From Branchiostoma lanceolatum (lineage: Eukaryota; Chordata; Leptocardii; Amphioxiformes; Branchiostomatidae): a stretch of 64,000 nt of DNA. A model generated the notes under the pieces. That model was not told the origin of the DNA. It did not search any database and saw nothing but the letters and a program-made list of their open reading frames with translations. The stretch lies in NCBI RefSeq assembly GCF_035083965.1, contig NC_089726.1, forward strand, positions 13,335,501 through 13,399,500, given 5' to 3'. This document shows, piece by piece, positions 9,782-20,885 of the stretch. The position numbers were made by a program, and so were the translations under genes. Numbering within the stretch: position 1 is the stretch's first letter; the number at the start of each line of letters is the position of its first letter.

Positions 9782-12700
9782 TCAGTTATGTGGTTTCCTC
9801 ATCTCCAGAAAACAAAGGCAGACACCGTCCAGCAGCACACACATGCGCCCTGAGTCTGAGAGAGAAAAGTCGTTGACCTTATGGTCAAACGTGAAGCTGC
9901 ATAGGAGGAGAAGCTCGTTCCCAGGATTTATGGACCACACGTGGACGGTGTTGCTCTCGTCCGCCGATGCGATGAGTTCACCATTATCAGTCGAGGTCAC
10001 GGCGGTCATTCGCGGTCGCTGATATTGACCATGATGAGCCGTATGCTGTACACCTCGGCTTTCGGTTGTCTCGGAACATTTGGGGTTTCCAGCATGATGG
10101 TCTCTGTCTCTGCGTCCACTGCTGTTGCAGTTTTGTTTACAGTTGGTAGACGAACGTGTGCCGTTCTTCACTTGTTTGATACTTCCATTTTTGGCATCCC
10201 ATATGGTGAGTCTACCGTCTTCAGCTGATATCACAGTCGGCACTGAACGCATAGAAATGATACTATTGTTGGCCATGATTCGCTTAGTGCATGACGCTCC
10301 TGAAAATCGTTTCCTTGTGGAGATCGTCTCACCAGTGGCGAGCTTCCAACGAGTGTACGCTCCTCCCACGTGACTACACATGACGGTTAACCCGTCTGAA
10401 TGCACGGCTAGGCCATTCACACTGCCTTGGTCCGTGAAGATCTCTCGTACAGAATTTTCACCATTTATAGTAAAAACACGCAGCGTTCCGTCGTCTAACC
10501 CGCTGACAAAACAAGCACAGCTTTCTGAAGTGAAGGAGGCTAGATAGCGAGGAGCTGGCACAGTCGCCGCTAACTTCCACACACGATGAGGGGAAGGGGG
10601 ATCATCTTTGAGACGCCACGCTTTGATGGTCCCGTCTAATGACGTACTGATAACCGTGATGTCGTCATCATGTTTTGTGCAGTCGATTGACGTCACTGCA
10701 TCGTGGTGCCCCTCCCAGCACGCAACCCTGTGCCGTTCTTTCAGGTCCCACAAAGCGACGGTTCCTCCTCTGCAACCCGAAAGAACCAGTGAGTCGGTGG
10801 GGTTACAGAAGCAAGTAACGCCGCCATGTTGGGCGCCAAGTAGTTGAAAACGGTCGGCGGGGTTTTGTACAGTCCTGGTGTCAGAGTCCCATAGTTTTAC
10901 TGCACCGTCGACGTCACCGGTTAGAAACGTCATTTGGTGTGTCGCCATGGTGATGATGATAGCACTTATCTCCACACCAAGAACAGGATCTGAAGAGACA
11001 TCGTGCCGACTGATAAAGTACGCGGGCTCGCCTTGACCGGAGAGACTACAGACAGTAAGTGTGCCGGCAACAGAGCCCGCTATGAGAGACGTGCCGTCCC
11101 GAGTCACGGCCAAAGCGCTCACACGAGCGTCATGCCCACTGCGCTGTCGGCACTCGTGACCGACTTCGTCGAATATGACGTAATCCGAACTGCGGAAGTC
11201 TCCACTGATGACCTTACACAGATCTGGCAGAACAACGACGGGACCGGGTAGAGTCTCTACCCTCGGGCCAACAACTGTGTTGTCTACATCGTCGCCGCCC
11301 ACAGTCCAGGAGTACAGCACGTGTTCTGCTGTACAGGCCATCACAGATTCTCCAGCCATAGATACGGATACAACGCCAAAGTTGTCGAGTACAAAAGTAT
11401 ACAGTTTGACTCCTTCCAAGGCATCCCAGAGAATCACTTGTTTGTCCTTCGCACCAGATACGATTCGATCGCAATCTTTAGTGATGTAGACAGATTGGAT
11501 AGCACCGTTGTGCCCCCGTGAAGTCCATTTCTTTCGCAGAGAGACAACGTCACAGACGGCAAGTTCTGCGTTTTGGAACCCCGCTACAGCGATGCTGTTG
11601 TCGCGAGACAACCTCACTACAGAAACATAACTTTGACCTACGGCAAGAGTACCCCGAAGTTGCCCAGTCTCGGCATTCCAAATACTTAACTTCCCGTCGT
11701 CTGATCCCGTCACGGTGAGTTTTCCGTCCCTAGATATCGTGGTGCAGACAACTTTGTTGTCGATCTCTGAAGTGTTTGAGGAAATAAACTCTGTGCTAGA
11801 ACAATCTAACCGCCAAATATTGCACGTATTATTATCAACATCACATGCTATGAGTCTTGGTTCATCGGTGGTTTCCACCAGTAACGCACATGTGTAAGAA
11901 CCTCTCAGTGTGCAGATGATCTGTCCTATCTGGAGGTTCCACAATTTGATACCTGAATCAGCAGCGCCACCTACTGACACAAGTGTGGTGTCGTCTGGCG
12001 CCAGTGATATCGCGGCCACGGGTCCGCCTGGATTTACCAAGGTTCTGACGAGAAGTGACCTTTCAGTGTTCCACAGAGCGATGATTTTGTCGTCTGCACA
12101 TGATATGAGATACGCGTCGTTCTTAGTCATGGTCACACTGCGAACGATGTCCCGGTGGCCTCGGAGCGTGCTAACACGTTTTGTGGGATCCTTTTCCTGC
12201 AGATCCCATAGCTTGATCAGCGAATCAGCAGCGCAAGTCGCCACCCTGCTGCTGCAGTGATAGAAACAGAGATCCATAATCTGACTGCTGTGTGCGGCGA
12301 TGTCTTTCTGGATGTTCCAGGAACTACCGTACGAGGAAAGGGAACGCGTCCTCGACGTTTTGTACACCGAGAGCTTGGCAACAGACGGCATCTGAACGGT
12401 GTCCTCCCAAACCTTCAGCACTCCGTCTTGTGAACACGAGACCAAACCCCTCCCGTCCAGAGTGAACGCTACTCCTGTTACCCTGGCCTCGTGACCAGTC
12501 AGAGTGGCGGAGAGTTCGAGTCTGTTCGTGTCCCACAGTCTGATCGTGCAGTCACACGACGCCGAGGCAAGCAGCCTGTCGTCCTTTCGCAGGTGTAGAG
12601 CACACACTTCGCCGCGATGACCGCGTAGAACGCCCAGGTCTCGGCCAGAGCCAAGCTCCCAGGCCCGTATGGTGAAGTCCCTGCATCCCGTGAACACGCG

Positions 12701-15302
12701 CCTTCTGTCGGGGAAATTTGTAACTGCAACACACAACACTGCGTCTGTGTGCCCACAATAGGACCGAACCAAACAGCCTCCTGGGCGAACCAGGCAAGCT
12801 GAGGATGGATACAAGGCGAAGTCGCCTCTCGGTTCCTGCTGCATCTCACAGATCAGTTTCTGAATACGAGGATGAGACGATTCCAACAATCGGCCGAGGA
12901 ACTGTCCTTCAAATTGAGACTTGTTGATGGAAAGAACACAACCTGAGAGACGAATTGTATCAAGTACCTCTTGTATAGGAGAAGCAAAAGGTGTCAGCGC
13001 CTTCAAGTCCCTAAAATCAGACAATAACGACTTTACATCCGTGTGTGTGAGCTTGGCTTTCAGCCACCGGTATGACGTCAGAAGATTGACAAGCGTACTG
13101 GTCCAGCCCGCCCTGACGAAGTGATGAGCGGCATTTTCAAAGTAATACCCGTCCTGGAGGCACTCCGCCCATGCCCCCCCTCCCACCGCACGACAGGACT
13201 CCAGGAGATCTCTGTGCAGCTGAGACTCTGGTTCTTTCAACTTCGTCTTCACATAACTGAGTACAGAGGCATGGAAGCGGTAAGAGGAATGCTGTCCTCC
13301 CCTATGAACGAACGAGCGGCTGTACAGCTGATACAGAGCGCCTCGGGCGCTACTTTCAGATATGTTCCTCCGGTACTTCCAAAACATTATCAGTGTAGTC
13401 AACGGGACGTCTCTGTCCGGTTGGAACACGCAACAGTCAATAAGACAGAGCCGCACAGTCTCTCCTCGCAGAGAATCATAACTAACGTGTAAAGCTTTCC
13501 CCAATATCTTACTGGTATAGGGATCATTCTCAGTTTCCTTGAGATCTCTGGCAGTTCCTTTCCACCAGTCAGGGTCTTTGGGGTTCCAAACGCTCGACCC
13601 AACAAGGGCAGTCGCCGCGGGTACGCAGTTACACTCTTGTACTATCGATGCCACCGCCTCAGCTCTCGGATCACCCTGCTTTAACTCTCCATGAAGTCCT
13701 GCACTACGCAGGAGCAGGAGTCCGGCCGTGGTCGCAGTCAAACCGCCCAGTACATGCACGTTCGACAGCGGCACGTGAAGTCTCACTAACATCTCCTGAC
13801 TTCTACACGTCACGAACAACACACAGTTTCCCGCCAGTGAGCATACAGCATCCGTGACGTCAGCTACATCCTGGACGTCGTCTAAAATGACAACATAGTC
13901 TTTGTCTGCCGTGAAGCTCATGAGGAAGTTCACTACTTTGGAGAGTTCTGAGAAGAAACGTTGCCGGCCGACCATGGCAGTTGCCAGACGCGTGAGATAG
14001 TGTAGAATGTCAGGGCGCGCACCAACAGATATCCAGAAAACCTAAGGGGCGGACAAAATCGTTAGTTTCTCCCACTTTGTGGGAAACAAGTTACAAAGAG
14101 TCGGTTCAGAATAGCGCTACAGCATATCCTAGTTCAGAGTTGTACTTAGCCCATTCAGCACCACGGACAGGAACTATCTGTCAAACGTTTCTTGTAACGA
14201 CAAAGCCGATTGACCGGAAACAAAATCAGTCTGTAGGTAATCAAAATCAAGGAAATATGGTTCATCCAGGAGGCATCGTACCTTTTTGCCGAGTTCGATT
14301 AGTTTCCGTGCCACGTGAAGAGCCAGCACGGTTTTCCCAGCACCGGCCTCCCCCACAACCCCGACGACATTGGATTCCCGTCTCCCACCTGTCCGCCCCA
14401 GCCCCTTCAGCGTCGCCATGGTGATCTGTACAAGAACCACTACAGCGTCTACGTCATGGGGACGCTCCACCACCACGCAAGGCATGATGGGAAAGCTAGT
14501 GTTTCTCCCTTTCTGTTCACAGCGTGCGCCTTTCAGAAACAAAACAAAAGGAGAGTTATGGGTTCGCAAGCAAACGAGTTTTCTCAATTACTGTCATATA
14601 TTTGTCCTGAAAACACAATTGAATTTCACGATTAATGTATACATGTACTTATAAGAACTAGCGCATCAACTTTATTACCTTGGAGATCTAAGTATAAGGA
14701 AAAGCTCGCTTGTCATCGATCCCCTTCTCTCGATAACTATTTATTTCATTCCTTTTGGCGTGATTTCAAACATATAAACATCAGTATTTCCTAACGTAAT
14801 AACATTCACCTGCATGATGTGACGACGAGGAGTCCAGCTCCCTGCAAAGAAACCTGTGTAACTTGTTCCAGAAAGCCGCGTCGCTACGGTCTAACACCAC
14901 GTCAGTTCTTTCCCTGAGCTGAGGCGGAATCTCACAACCATCAAACCGTACGGCCACCATTGTCCTCCCTGACGCGATAGCATGGTCCAGTTCTTTCTGA
15001 CACGGTCCGTCCGCCAAGTAGGCCGCCGACAACACCACCACAACACTGGCGCTGATCTTGGCGAAATCCACAAAGTTCTGCAGTCTGGGCTTGGCAGACT
15101 CGTAGTCTCTGTCTCTGAGACACAGCACGAAGTTGTTGTCCCTCTCCAGCTCTGAAGCGAGTGTGTACAGTACCCAGGGTCGATTCCTGTCACAGTAGGA
15201 CAGCAGAACATCGTACATGTAGTCCACGTCATCGTCCGTGGGCGGCTGGCAGTCTGGCCTGGAACATTGAGGAACTGTGGGATACAAGCGGGAAACGTAC
15301 AT
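9782..15302 (-). CDS. TIR / NB-ARC / WD40 protein (APAF1-like, STAND ATPase)
   Basis: Three exons: 14810-15302 (164 codons plus 1 nt), 14282-14529 (phase 1 to 0) and 9782-14041 (1,419 aa), about 1,666 residues. Donors are GTGAAT and GTACGA; acceptors are TCTGAAAG and CCCCTTAG. An in-frame TGA sits directly before the ATG at 15302, supporting this start. TIR domain at about 28-158: YDVLLSY box 1, then LCLRDRDYESAK, and a CQKE motif whose Glu104 aligns with the catalytic glutamate of TIR NADases. NB-ARC: GEAGAGKT P-loop (224-231), VFWISVG, Walker B YVVILDDVQD, CVLFVTCRS, a CVP in place of GxP, then a winged-helix region ending in a YRFHAS in place of the MHD motif. About 20 WD40 repeats fill the C-terminal half, enough for about three propellers against two in APAF1. 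Probable role, by family: a cytosolic sensor that oligomerises on ligand binding to activate TIR signalling. The ligand is unknown. Confidence 0.92.
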
Positions 15303-16451
15303 TCAACTGCAATCACACAACCGCTGTGTCATGTCACTATGTTAAATGTTGTAGCTTTCGTTAAAAAGAAAAGTACATGAATTAAAAGTACACATTATTG
15401 TAGCTGCACAGTTGCCATGTGTTCGTACAACTACAATGGAGGGGATGCGCCTTAGCTATCGCGATCGGTTCTGAAATCCTGATGTGTATATCTGGCTGCC
15501 AGCATGTTTGTTTTCATTCTATTGTTACTTACGTCTGGCGCAAGTCCAGAACTCTCCTTTATCATGTGCACAATGTTACAACGTTAACCCAAAGAGATAC
15601 ATGATCTTAAGAACAACAAGCGAGGTGTCCTATTACATAGCTACGGAGCCTTCGTGTGATTGATGAAAGACTACTTTGGATTTGATCGCGATGCAAAGAA
15701 TGGCTACCCGATTTAGGGACCTCTTGATAAGATTCACATGTCTCTACACATTGCTCATTGCGTAAAAATGATTGGTCCCCCACATTCCACGGGGCTCACA
15801 TCATCTGTGATAGCGGTACGGGTGACCCGGAGCCAATGACTGTCCTTTGTTCTTCCCGACAGTGCCATACGAATGCCGAGCTCGCACACCGTTATCTCAT
15901 GAACCGTACGTGGGACAATACATCACCACCATTGTTCAAGACAAAAAAACAATACCTAGCCTTTGTACAAGCAACAATGATTCTCCGTAAGAACCAAATC
16001 AGTTGTGGGATATTTGGACGTGTTATGTCGTGAAAAATTAATGATGACTAAGTTACAATAAGCTTATAGTCGTGACAAGATCCTATATTTTGTAAAACGT
16101 CTACGTATATATTCACGACTACCGTTGAAAGCCACAGTGCCTGTTGACGGCACATTTTCGCAGAAGGTGTGACCTAGAAGGGTGCTGTGAACCCGGGTGT
16201 ATGATTTACACATTAGCGGTACATTTCATGAACAACGGTACATTTCATAAACTACCAGGGGATCACGGGTTCTCACCTGGTTCAGGTGCGACGTTCTCCA
16301 TTGCTGGGGAACCTGTGGTTCAGGTAAAGGGTGAACCAGACATCTCTGTCCCCGGCATTCATAAGCCGGCCGTTCCCCTGTCCAGGTGTGTACTGTTGTT
16401 ACCTGCTCACCCCACCCCTCAGGCACGCCAAGTTGAAAGGTTGGAGTTCGT
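15303..16451. other. Upstream region of the TIR/NB-ARC/WD40 gene
   Basis: Presumed promoter and 5' region. On the minus strand TGATTGCAG immediately before TTGAATG (15302) could be an acceptor for a non-coding first exon further right. No coding exon recognised. Confidence 0.35.
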
Positions 16452-16955
16452 CTCTTTTGTTCCACCTTGTTGCCTCAGGTGTAACGTTCCACCGGTCACG
16501 TGATCCCACGTGTTATTGTAAAAAGCGTCAGATATCCAGGTCAACACGCTTTCCGTGCGCCACCTCTGTCCCAAGGGAGTTCCACCTGGACGCTAAGGCT
16601 CTACTCAAGCCTTTCCGAAATCCCCTGTCCTCTGGGACCCGTACTCACGCAAGTCCCGCATAAATGATAAAACAACACCGCCATGTAGCATACGTCATTC
16701 AGGGCATCACCAGGCTACGCAATGATCACAAAACTAATCAGACGCCGGGATCTTACAAAGTAATTTCAAAATCTATTACACCTGACTTAATCAATATTTT
16801 AGCGCTACTGCAAACCACTGATCAATACCAATAATTGTCTTTATTGAGAAATCTTTCTTTTTGTAGTATGTCCGGTGTCAGTGGAGCGACATGAGTTCGT
16901 TATTGATACGTGAGTGATCAAGGTTTCCCTCGTGAGTCAATGAGTCGCGATCGAC
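16452..16955 (+). repeat. 500-bp direct repeat, left copy
   Basis: Matches 19833-20250 in the same orientation through many ordered blocks: TTTTGTTCCA, AGATATCCAGGTCAACAC, TCCGTGCGCCACCTCTGTCC, CTCAAGCCTTTCC, GCAAGTC(C/T)CGCATAAA and AGCGCTACTGCAAACCACT. Similarity is moderate. The two copies bracket the second ten-cysteine gene. Either an old transposon pair or a segmental duplication. Confidence 0.75.
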
Positions 16956-18023
16956 CGTTGGTGGTACAGACTGAGGGCAGCACTCCTTGAGCTTGAGCCA
17001 GCCCTTAAATACTTATCATTAACGACTCTAGTGGTACCTAGACTACAAAGCTTCTTTCAAACAATCCGTAATAAGTGGGCGTAGCGCTTTTGACTCTCTA
17101 AACTATAGAAGTATTTGTTAATGGGTTCAATGTCAATTCACCTTTAAGATTTTGCACGTGGTTATTTGTTTAAAGGCTGACATGACATACAGGCAAGCGA
17201 CAGAAGAATGTTCTCAATATGGACTCTAGACTGTACGTCATTATACCGATCAGAATATTTTGCTTTTAACTGCTTGCTACCAATGCATGTATGTATCGTA
17301 ATTCGTTTAGGACTTATTGGCACAGAAACAAATACAGAAGACGGACATGTTCCAATACTAGTAATATGTATTGTACATTTTAGTTCGTTAAACTCCTTCC
17401 CTCACAATATGGTGTACTGAGTTGCTCCCTTCTCCGTTTCTACGGCCCTTGGGCCAGACACCTGTACAACCACTAAAGCAAGGTTGTTGGTGGTGCGTGT
17501 TCAACTGACATAGTTCCCACATGTAAGTGCTTTGGTTAAGCAGATCGAGAAAGCAGCAGCATGCAACATACCGCAAACAAGACGTAACGTTACATGTAGT
17601 ACTCCCCACCAGCTACCGGGCCATTGCAACCGTTTAATCACTCCCCGAAACGGCGCTTGAACTGCTTCTCAATTCAGCCAATGGTACCACTAGAAAAATA
17701 CATCAAGGTACTTTTCATAACTTTGTGTGTGTGTGTGTGTGTGTGCGTGTGTGTGTTTCATGTCGTAAAAAGTGGTCCTCGGACTTCATCCTAGACATTT
17801 AACACATAGCGCAAAGAACAGACCAAGGAGTCACGGTGGTTGACAGTGCATTCTGCTGGTGTATTAAGGTTTCTCCACATGGTTGTAGCAAGTTGTAGTA
17901 TGATCTGAGAAGCAATCGTACAGATATGCACGATGAAAGGACTACTACTATGAGAAGGCCTCAACAACTGCTACAGTTGAACATGTCCCCAAAACATATG
18001 TGAAGCTGCCACTACCCGGAGCT
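16956..18023. other. Intergenic region with a GT microsatellite
   Basis: No gene recognised. A (GT)n run lies at about 17723-17757. A 73-codon minus ORF at 17388-17609 has cysteines but no signal peptide or family pattern, and is not called. Confidence 0.35.
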
Positions 18024-19071
18024 CTATCCCCGTATTCTGCCAGGCATCCTCCTGCCCAACGTCCTGCCCATAGCGGTAGCACCAGCCATCTTCTGGATGA
18101 GATGACGGACCCTGTCCTTAGAGGGGACCCTCCTCCCTCCACCGGGGCGGAACACGCCAGGCTGGGGCGCGGCCGCCTGTTCAGTAGTCTCCTGGAGGTG
18201 GTAAAAAGCACAGTGTACCTATGGTTTCGGTCCTTATTCATGCACGTCGTTCATGTCTATACGAAGTCTTCAAGGACAAATTATAACTTTATAACGCCAG
18301 TGAAAGTAACTACAGACGAAATGCTAAGGCAACACATGACGCCCGGTTGTCTACCATCACTCCCGGCTCGTTACCGACAATAGCGAACTAGACTTGTCCC
18401 GAGCCCGAGTCTAAAAGCGTGAAGAGTCAGAGAGAATAAATAGATGATAACAGTTAAAATTCATGACGTTTAGGACTCATACTGCACACATTCAGCTTAC
18501 GTCAGCACCCGCTTCATGCGCCTCTCCCGCTGCACATGTGCCGCTTTGGACGACCACGGGCCGACTCTTCATGAAGTCCGGTATGTCACAGTGGAGCCCG
18601 ACAGTGCATGGGCAGTCCACGCCTCGCTGGATGGTGAAGGGGCGGCAGAGCTGACCCACGGTCAGCAGGGGCAGACAGCGGCCCAGACGCTCGGCGCAGC
18701 ACTCTCCGGACTGACAGTCTCCGGCCGACTGGCAACTGACTCCGGACCGACGGCTGCGGGCTAGGTGCGTCAGCTTGGCCTGCAGTGTGTAAATCGCTTT
18801 TAACTAGAGAGCCCAAACTTACGTCGCTTCTTTCCGACTTGTCTGATGATGAATAAATAAATAAATAAAAGACTACAAGAGCTACATACTAACCAGACAA
18901 CGTGAACATAGCTATAGCTTGTACAAGATATCGACCGGAAGTTTCACGAGATATCAGAACCACTGCAGTACTATAGAAAGCCGCTAGGGGGACCAAAATC
19001 TAATGATTTCGAGGTCTCAACACCAACTCACATACTAAATCAATGTATTCTAAACTTTTCGTGTGAACACA

Positions 19072-19132
<61 letters not shown>

Positions 19133-19376
19133 GGTGATCGCTACCTTCTTGGCGAGGGTAACAAAAATATGCTCCTCACAGTCCCAATCATTACTTTCGA
19201 ACGCCATTCAGTTGTAACTTTCGAACTGAATATGTCTCCCAGGGTGTATCAAGTTCAGTACTTATTTATACACCGCATTGTTTTCTTTAGATGCTAACCT
19301 GTGCACCTGGAACAGTTACTACGATGACCAGGAGTACAAGTGCCACCCCCAGGAGGAGGCGAGACGACACGGCCAT
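18024..19376 (-). CDS. Secreted ten-cysteine colipase/prokineticin/Dickkopf-like protein 2
   Basis: Assembled from three exons, all phase 0: 19299-19376 (26 aa, MAVSSRLLLGVALVLLVIVV..., a signal peptide), 18501-18779 (93 aa) and 18024-18191 (55 aa plus stop), total 174 residues. Donors are GTTAGC and GTAAGC; acceptors are CACTGCAG and CCTCCAG. If the GTAAGC donor were not used, the exon would stop three codons later. Cysteine spacing is C5C4CC6C9C10C1C5C17C with a QSGECC core. That is nearly identical to the protein at 4668-5879, and the exon design is the same: signal peptide, cysteine domain, basic tail. The tail is Arg-rich (GRTLGRRMPGRIRG). The two are evidently paralogs. Intron 1 contains a CA microsatellite and a dispersed repeat. 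Function is not known; a secreted ligand is the family-based guess. Confidence 0.82.
18930..19165 (-). repeat. Dispersed repeat (GCCGCTAGGGGG family), copy 1, with (CA)n
   Basis: Lies inside intron 1 of the second ten-cysteine gene. Shares CACTGCAGTA...GCCGCTAGGGGGNCCAAAATCTAAT...GGTCTC...CCTTCTTGG with 35390-35590 (same orientation), and as reverse complement with about 24327-24530 and 31105-31300. A long (CA)n microsatellite at about 19067-19130 interrupts it. Confidence 0.7.
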
Positions 19377-19832
19377 CCTTAGTTTCTCCTCTTCTCTGTG
19401 GTTTGCCAAGATGTCAACGACTATTTTGACAATAGACGCAGACCCGTATCCTAGCAACGAGAGATCAAACTCATTCTAGAACTCCTTAGAACTGTCTACT
19501 GTGGTTGGCCACTTACGCCCACGTCACATATTACGTCACATAAAGTTCCGTGCCTCGATCATGTCTACATGAAACCATTTTGATGACTGCAGTTTTTCTT
19601 GTACATGTAAACACTCTTAGGAAATCATGTTTCCACTTTGTTTGTCTATGTTTCTTGCTTTACTATCTAATGTTACATTTTAAAAGTGGTGATACCAGTC
19701 CGGCTTCATTGCAAGGTTCACAATATAAGAGAACCATAAAATGTTCCTATTGGAATCCGCTTGTTTAATTGTGATGTAACGGCCGTTATTTGTGAAGTCA
19801 TTCACCCATTGGGGTGTGATTCAACAAAACGT

Positions 19833-20250
19833 TTCTTTTGTTCCATCTTGGTGCATTGCGTAAGATATCCAGGTCAACACATTTCCGTGCGCCACCTCTG
19901 TCCCAGGTGAGTTTTCAAGGCACTCCTCAGTCCTCAAGCCTTTCCCAAAACACTGGTCCTCTGCTGGGACCCGCTCTTATGCAAGTCTCGCATAAACAAC
20001 GCCACCATGCGTCATTCCCCAGGCATGTCATCACTAGGGTACGTAAGGGTCACAAAAATAACCAGACGTTTATATGACGAAGTAACTTCCAACTTTATTA
20101 CGCCTATCTTTATCAATATTGTAGCGCTACTGCAAACCACTTGCACTGGTCAATGCCAACGAACTGTTTTGTCTTTGGAAATCAGTATAGCAAGATAACT
20201 GATTTCGTTAATGCTCCATGAATGATCGATGTTTTCCTCACGAGTCACGG
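19833..20250 (+). repeat. 500-bp direct repeat, right copy
   Basis: Right-hand partner of 16452-16955. The order of shared blocks is kept through to the GAATGATCGATG...TTTTCCTCACGAGTCA end, so the copies are co-linear with small indels. Confidence 0.75.
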
Positions 20251-20399
20251 TGGTGACATACCTGGGCCGGGCCGGGGTAACGTTCGATATGGTTGTTCCA
20301 GATCAGTCTATATTCTGATTGTCCGGGCTTCGAAGTCGAATTGCCCGGGCTTCCCATCGATGATGTTACAATTCAGTTTGTTCGACGACACAAAATTCT

Positions 20400-20600
20400 T
20401 TCAACTTCTGGCGCATTCCGCATTGAAATATATGTTTTTCTCTCGGGTGGGTATGACATAAATACCCGCATCACCCTCGGTCCCGGCCCTCCCGTGGGTT
20501 GGATCGCCCTCGGGCCTTCGCCTTGTGCAGTTGGGCGATCCAAACCTCGGGCGATACGGGATGCACCGTGTTGTATTCTATATACGTTGAAAGAAATACG
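20400..20600 (+). repeat. Dispersed GGGCGATCC-family repeat, copy 2
   Basis: Plus-strand counterpart of 4060-4240. Internal GGATCGCC/GGGCGATCC and CTCGGGC repeats give it local palindromic character. It ends within about 300 bp of the UBE2N start codon. Confidence 0.6.
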
Positions 20601-20885
20601 ATGATCAGGCGGGTTTTATTGCAACGTTCGCAAAGAAGAAACTGTGGACCGTTTCCACCATATACCCCTTGTACTTTGTATCAAAAGGCGGTGAAAAAGG
20701 CGTTTTGGTGTGAAGGTGCATGTGATTTATCACATTTCGCCAGAGGGCGTTTACACATACCCAGCATTCCCTGATATACGCGCCTGCGCCTTGGTAACCT
20801 GTACGCAATTTCCGGAGTGCGAAGCCTGCAACTTGTGAGGTTTCTCTGATTCCAGCGGCTTCTCAGACCTCTACACTATAACATG

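Noticed and set aside
9941..13857. Many ORFs of 60-120 codons on both strands inside the receptor gene
   Set aside because: All are shadows of the 1,419-residue exon of the TIR/NB-ARC/WD40 gene in other frames.
18586..18816. Minus-strand 76-codon Arg/Pro-rich ORF
   Set aside because: Wrong frame of the cysteine exon; the frame beginning at 18779 carries the ten-cysteine pattern and fits both splice junctions.
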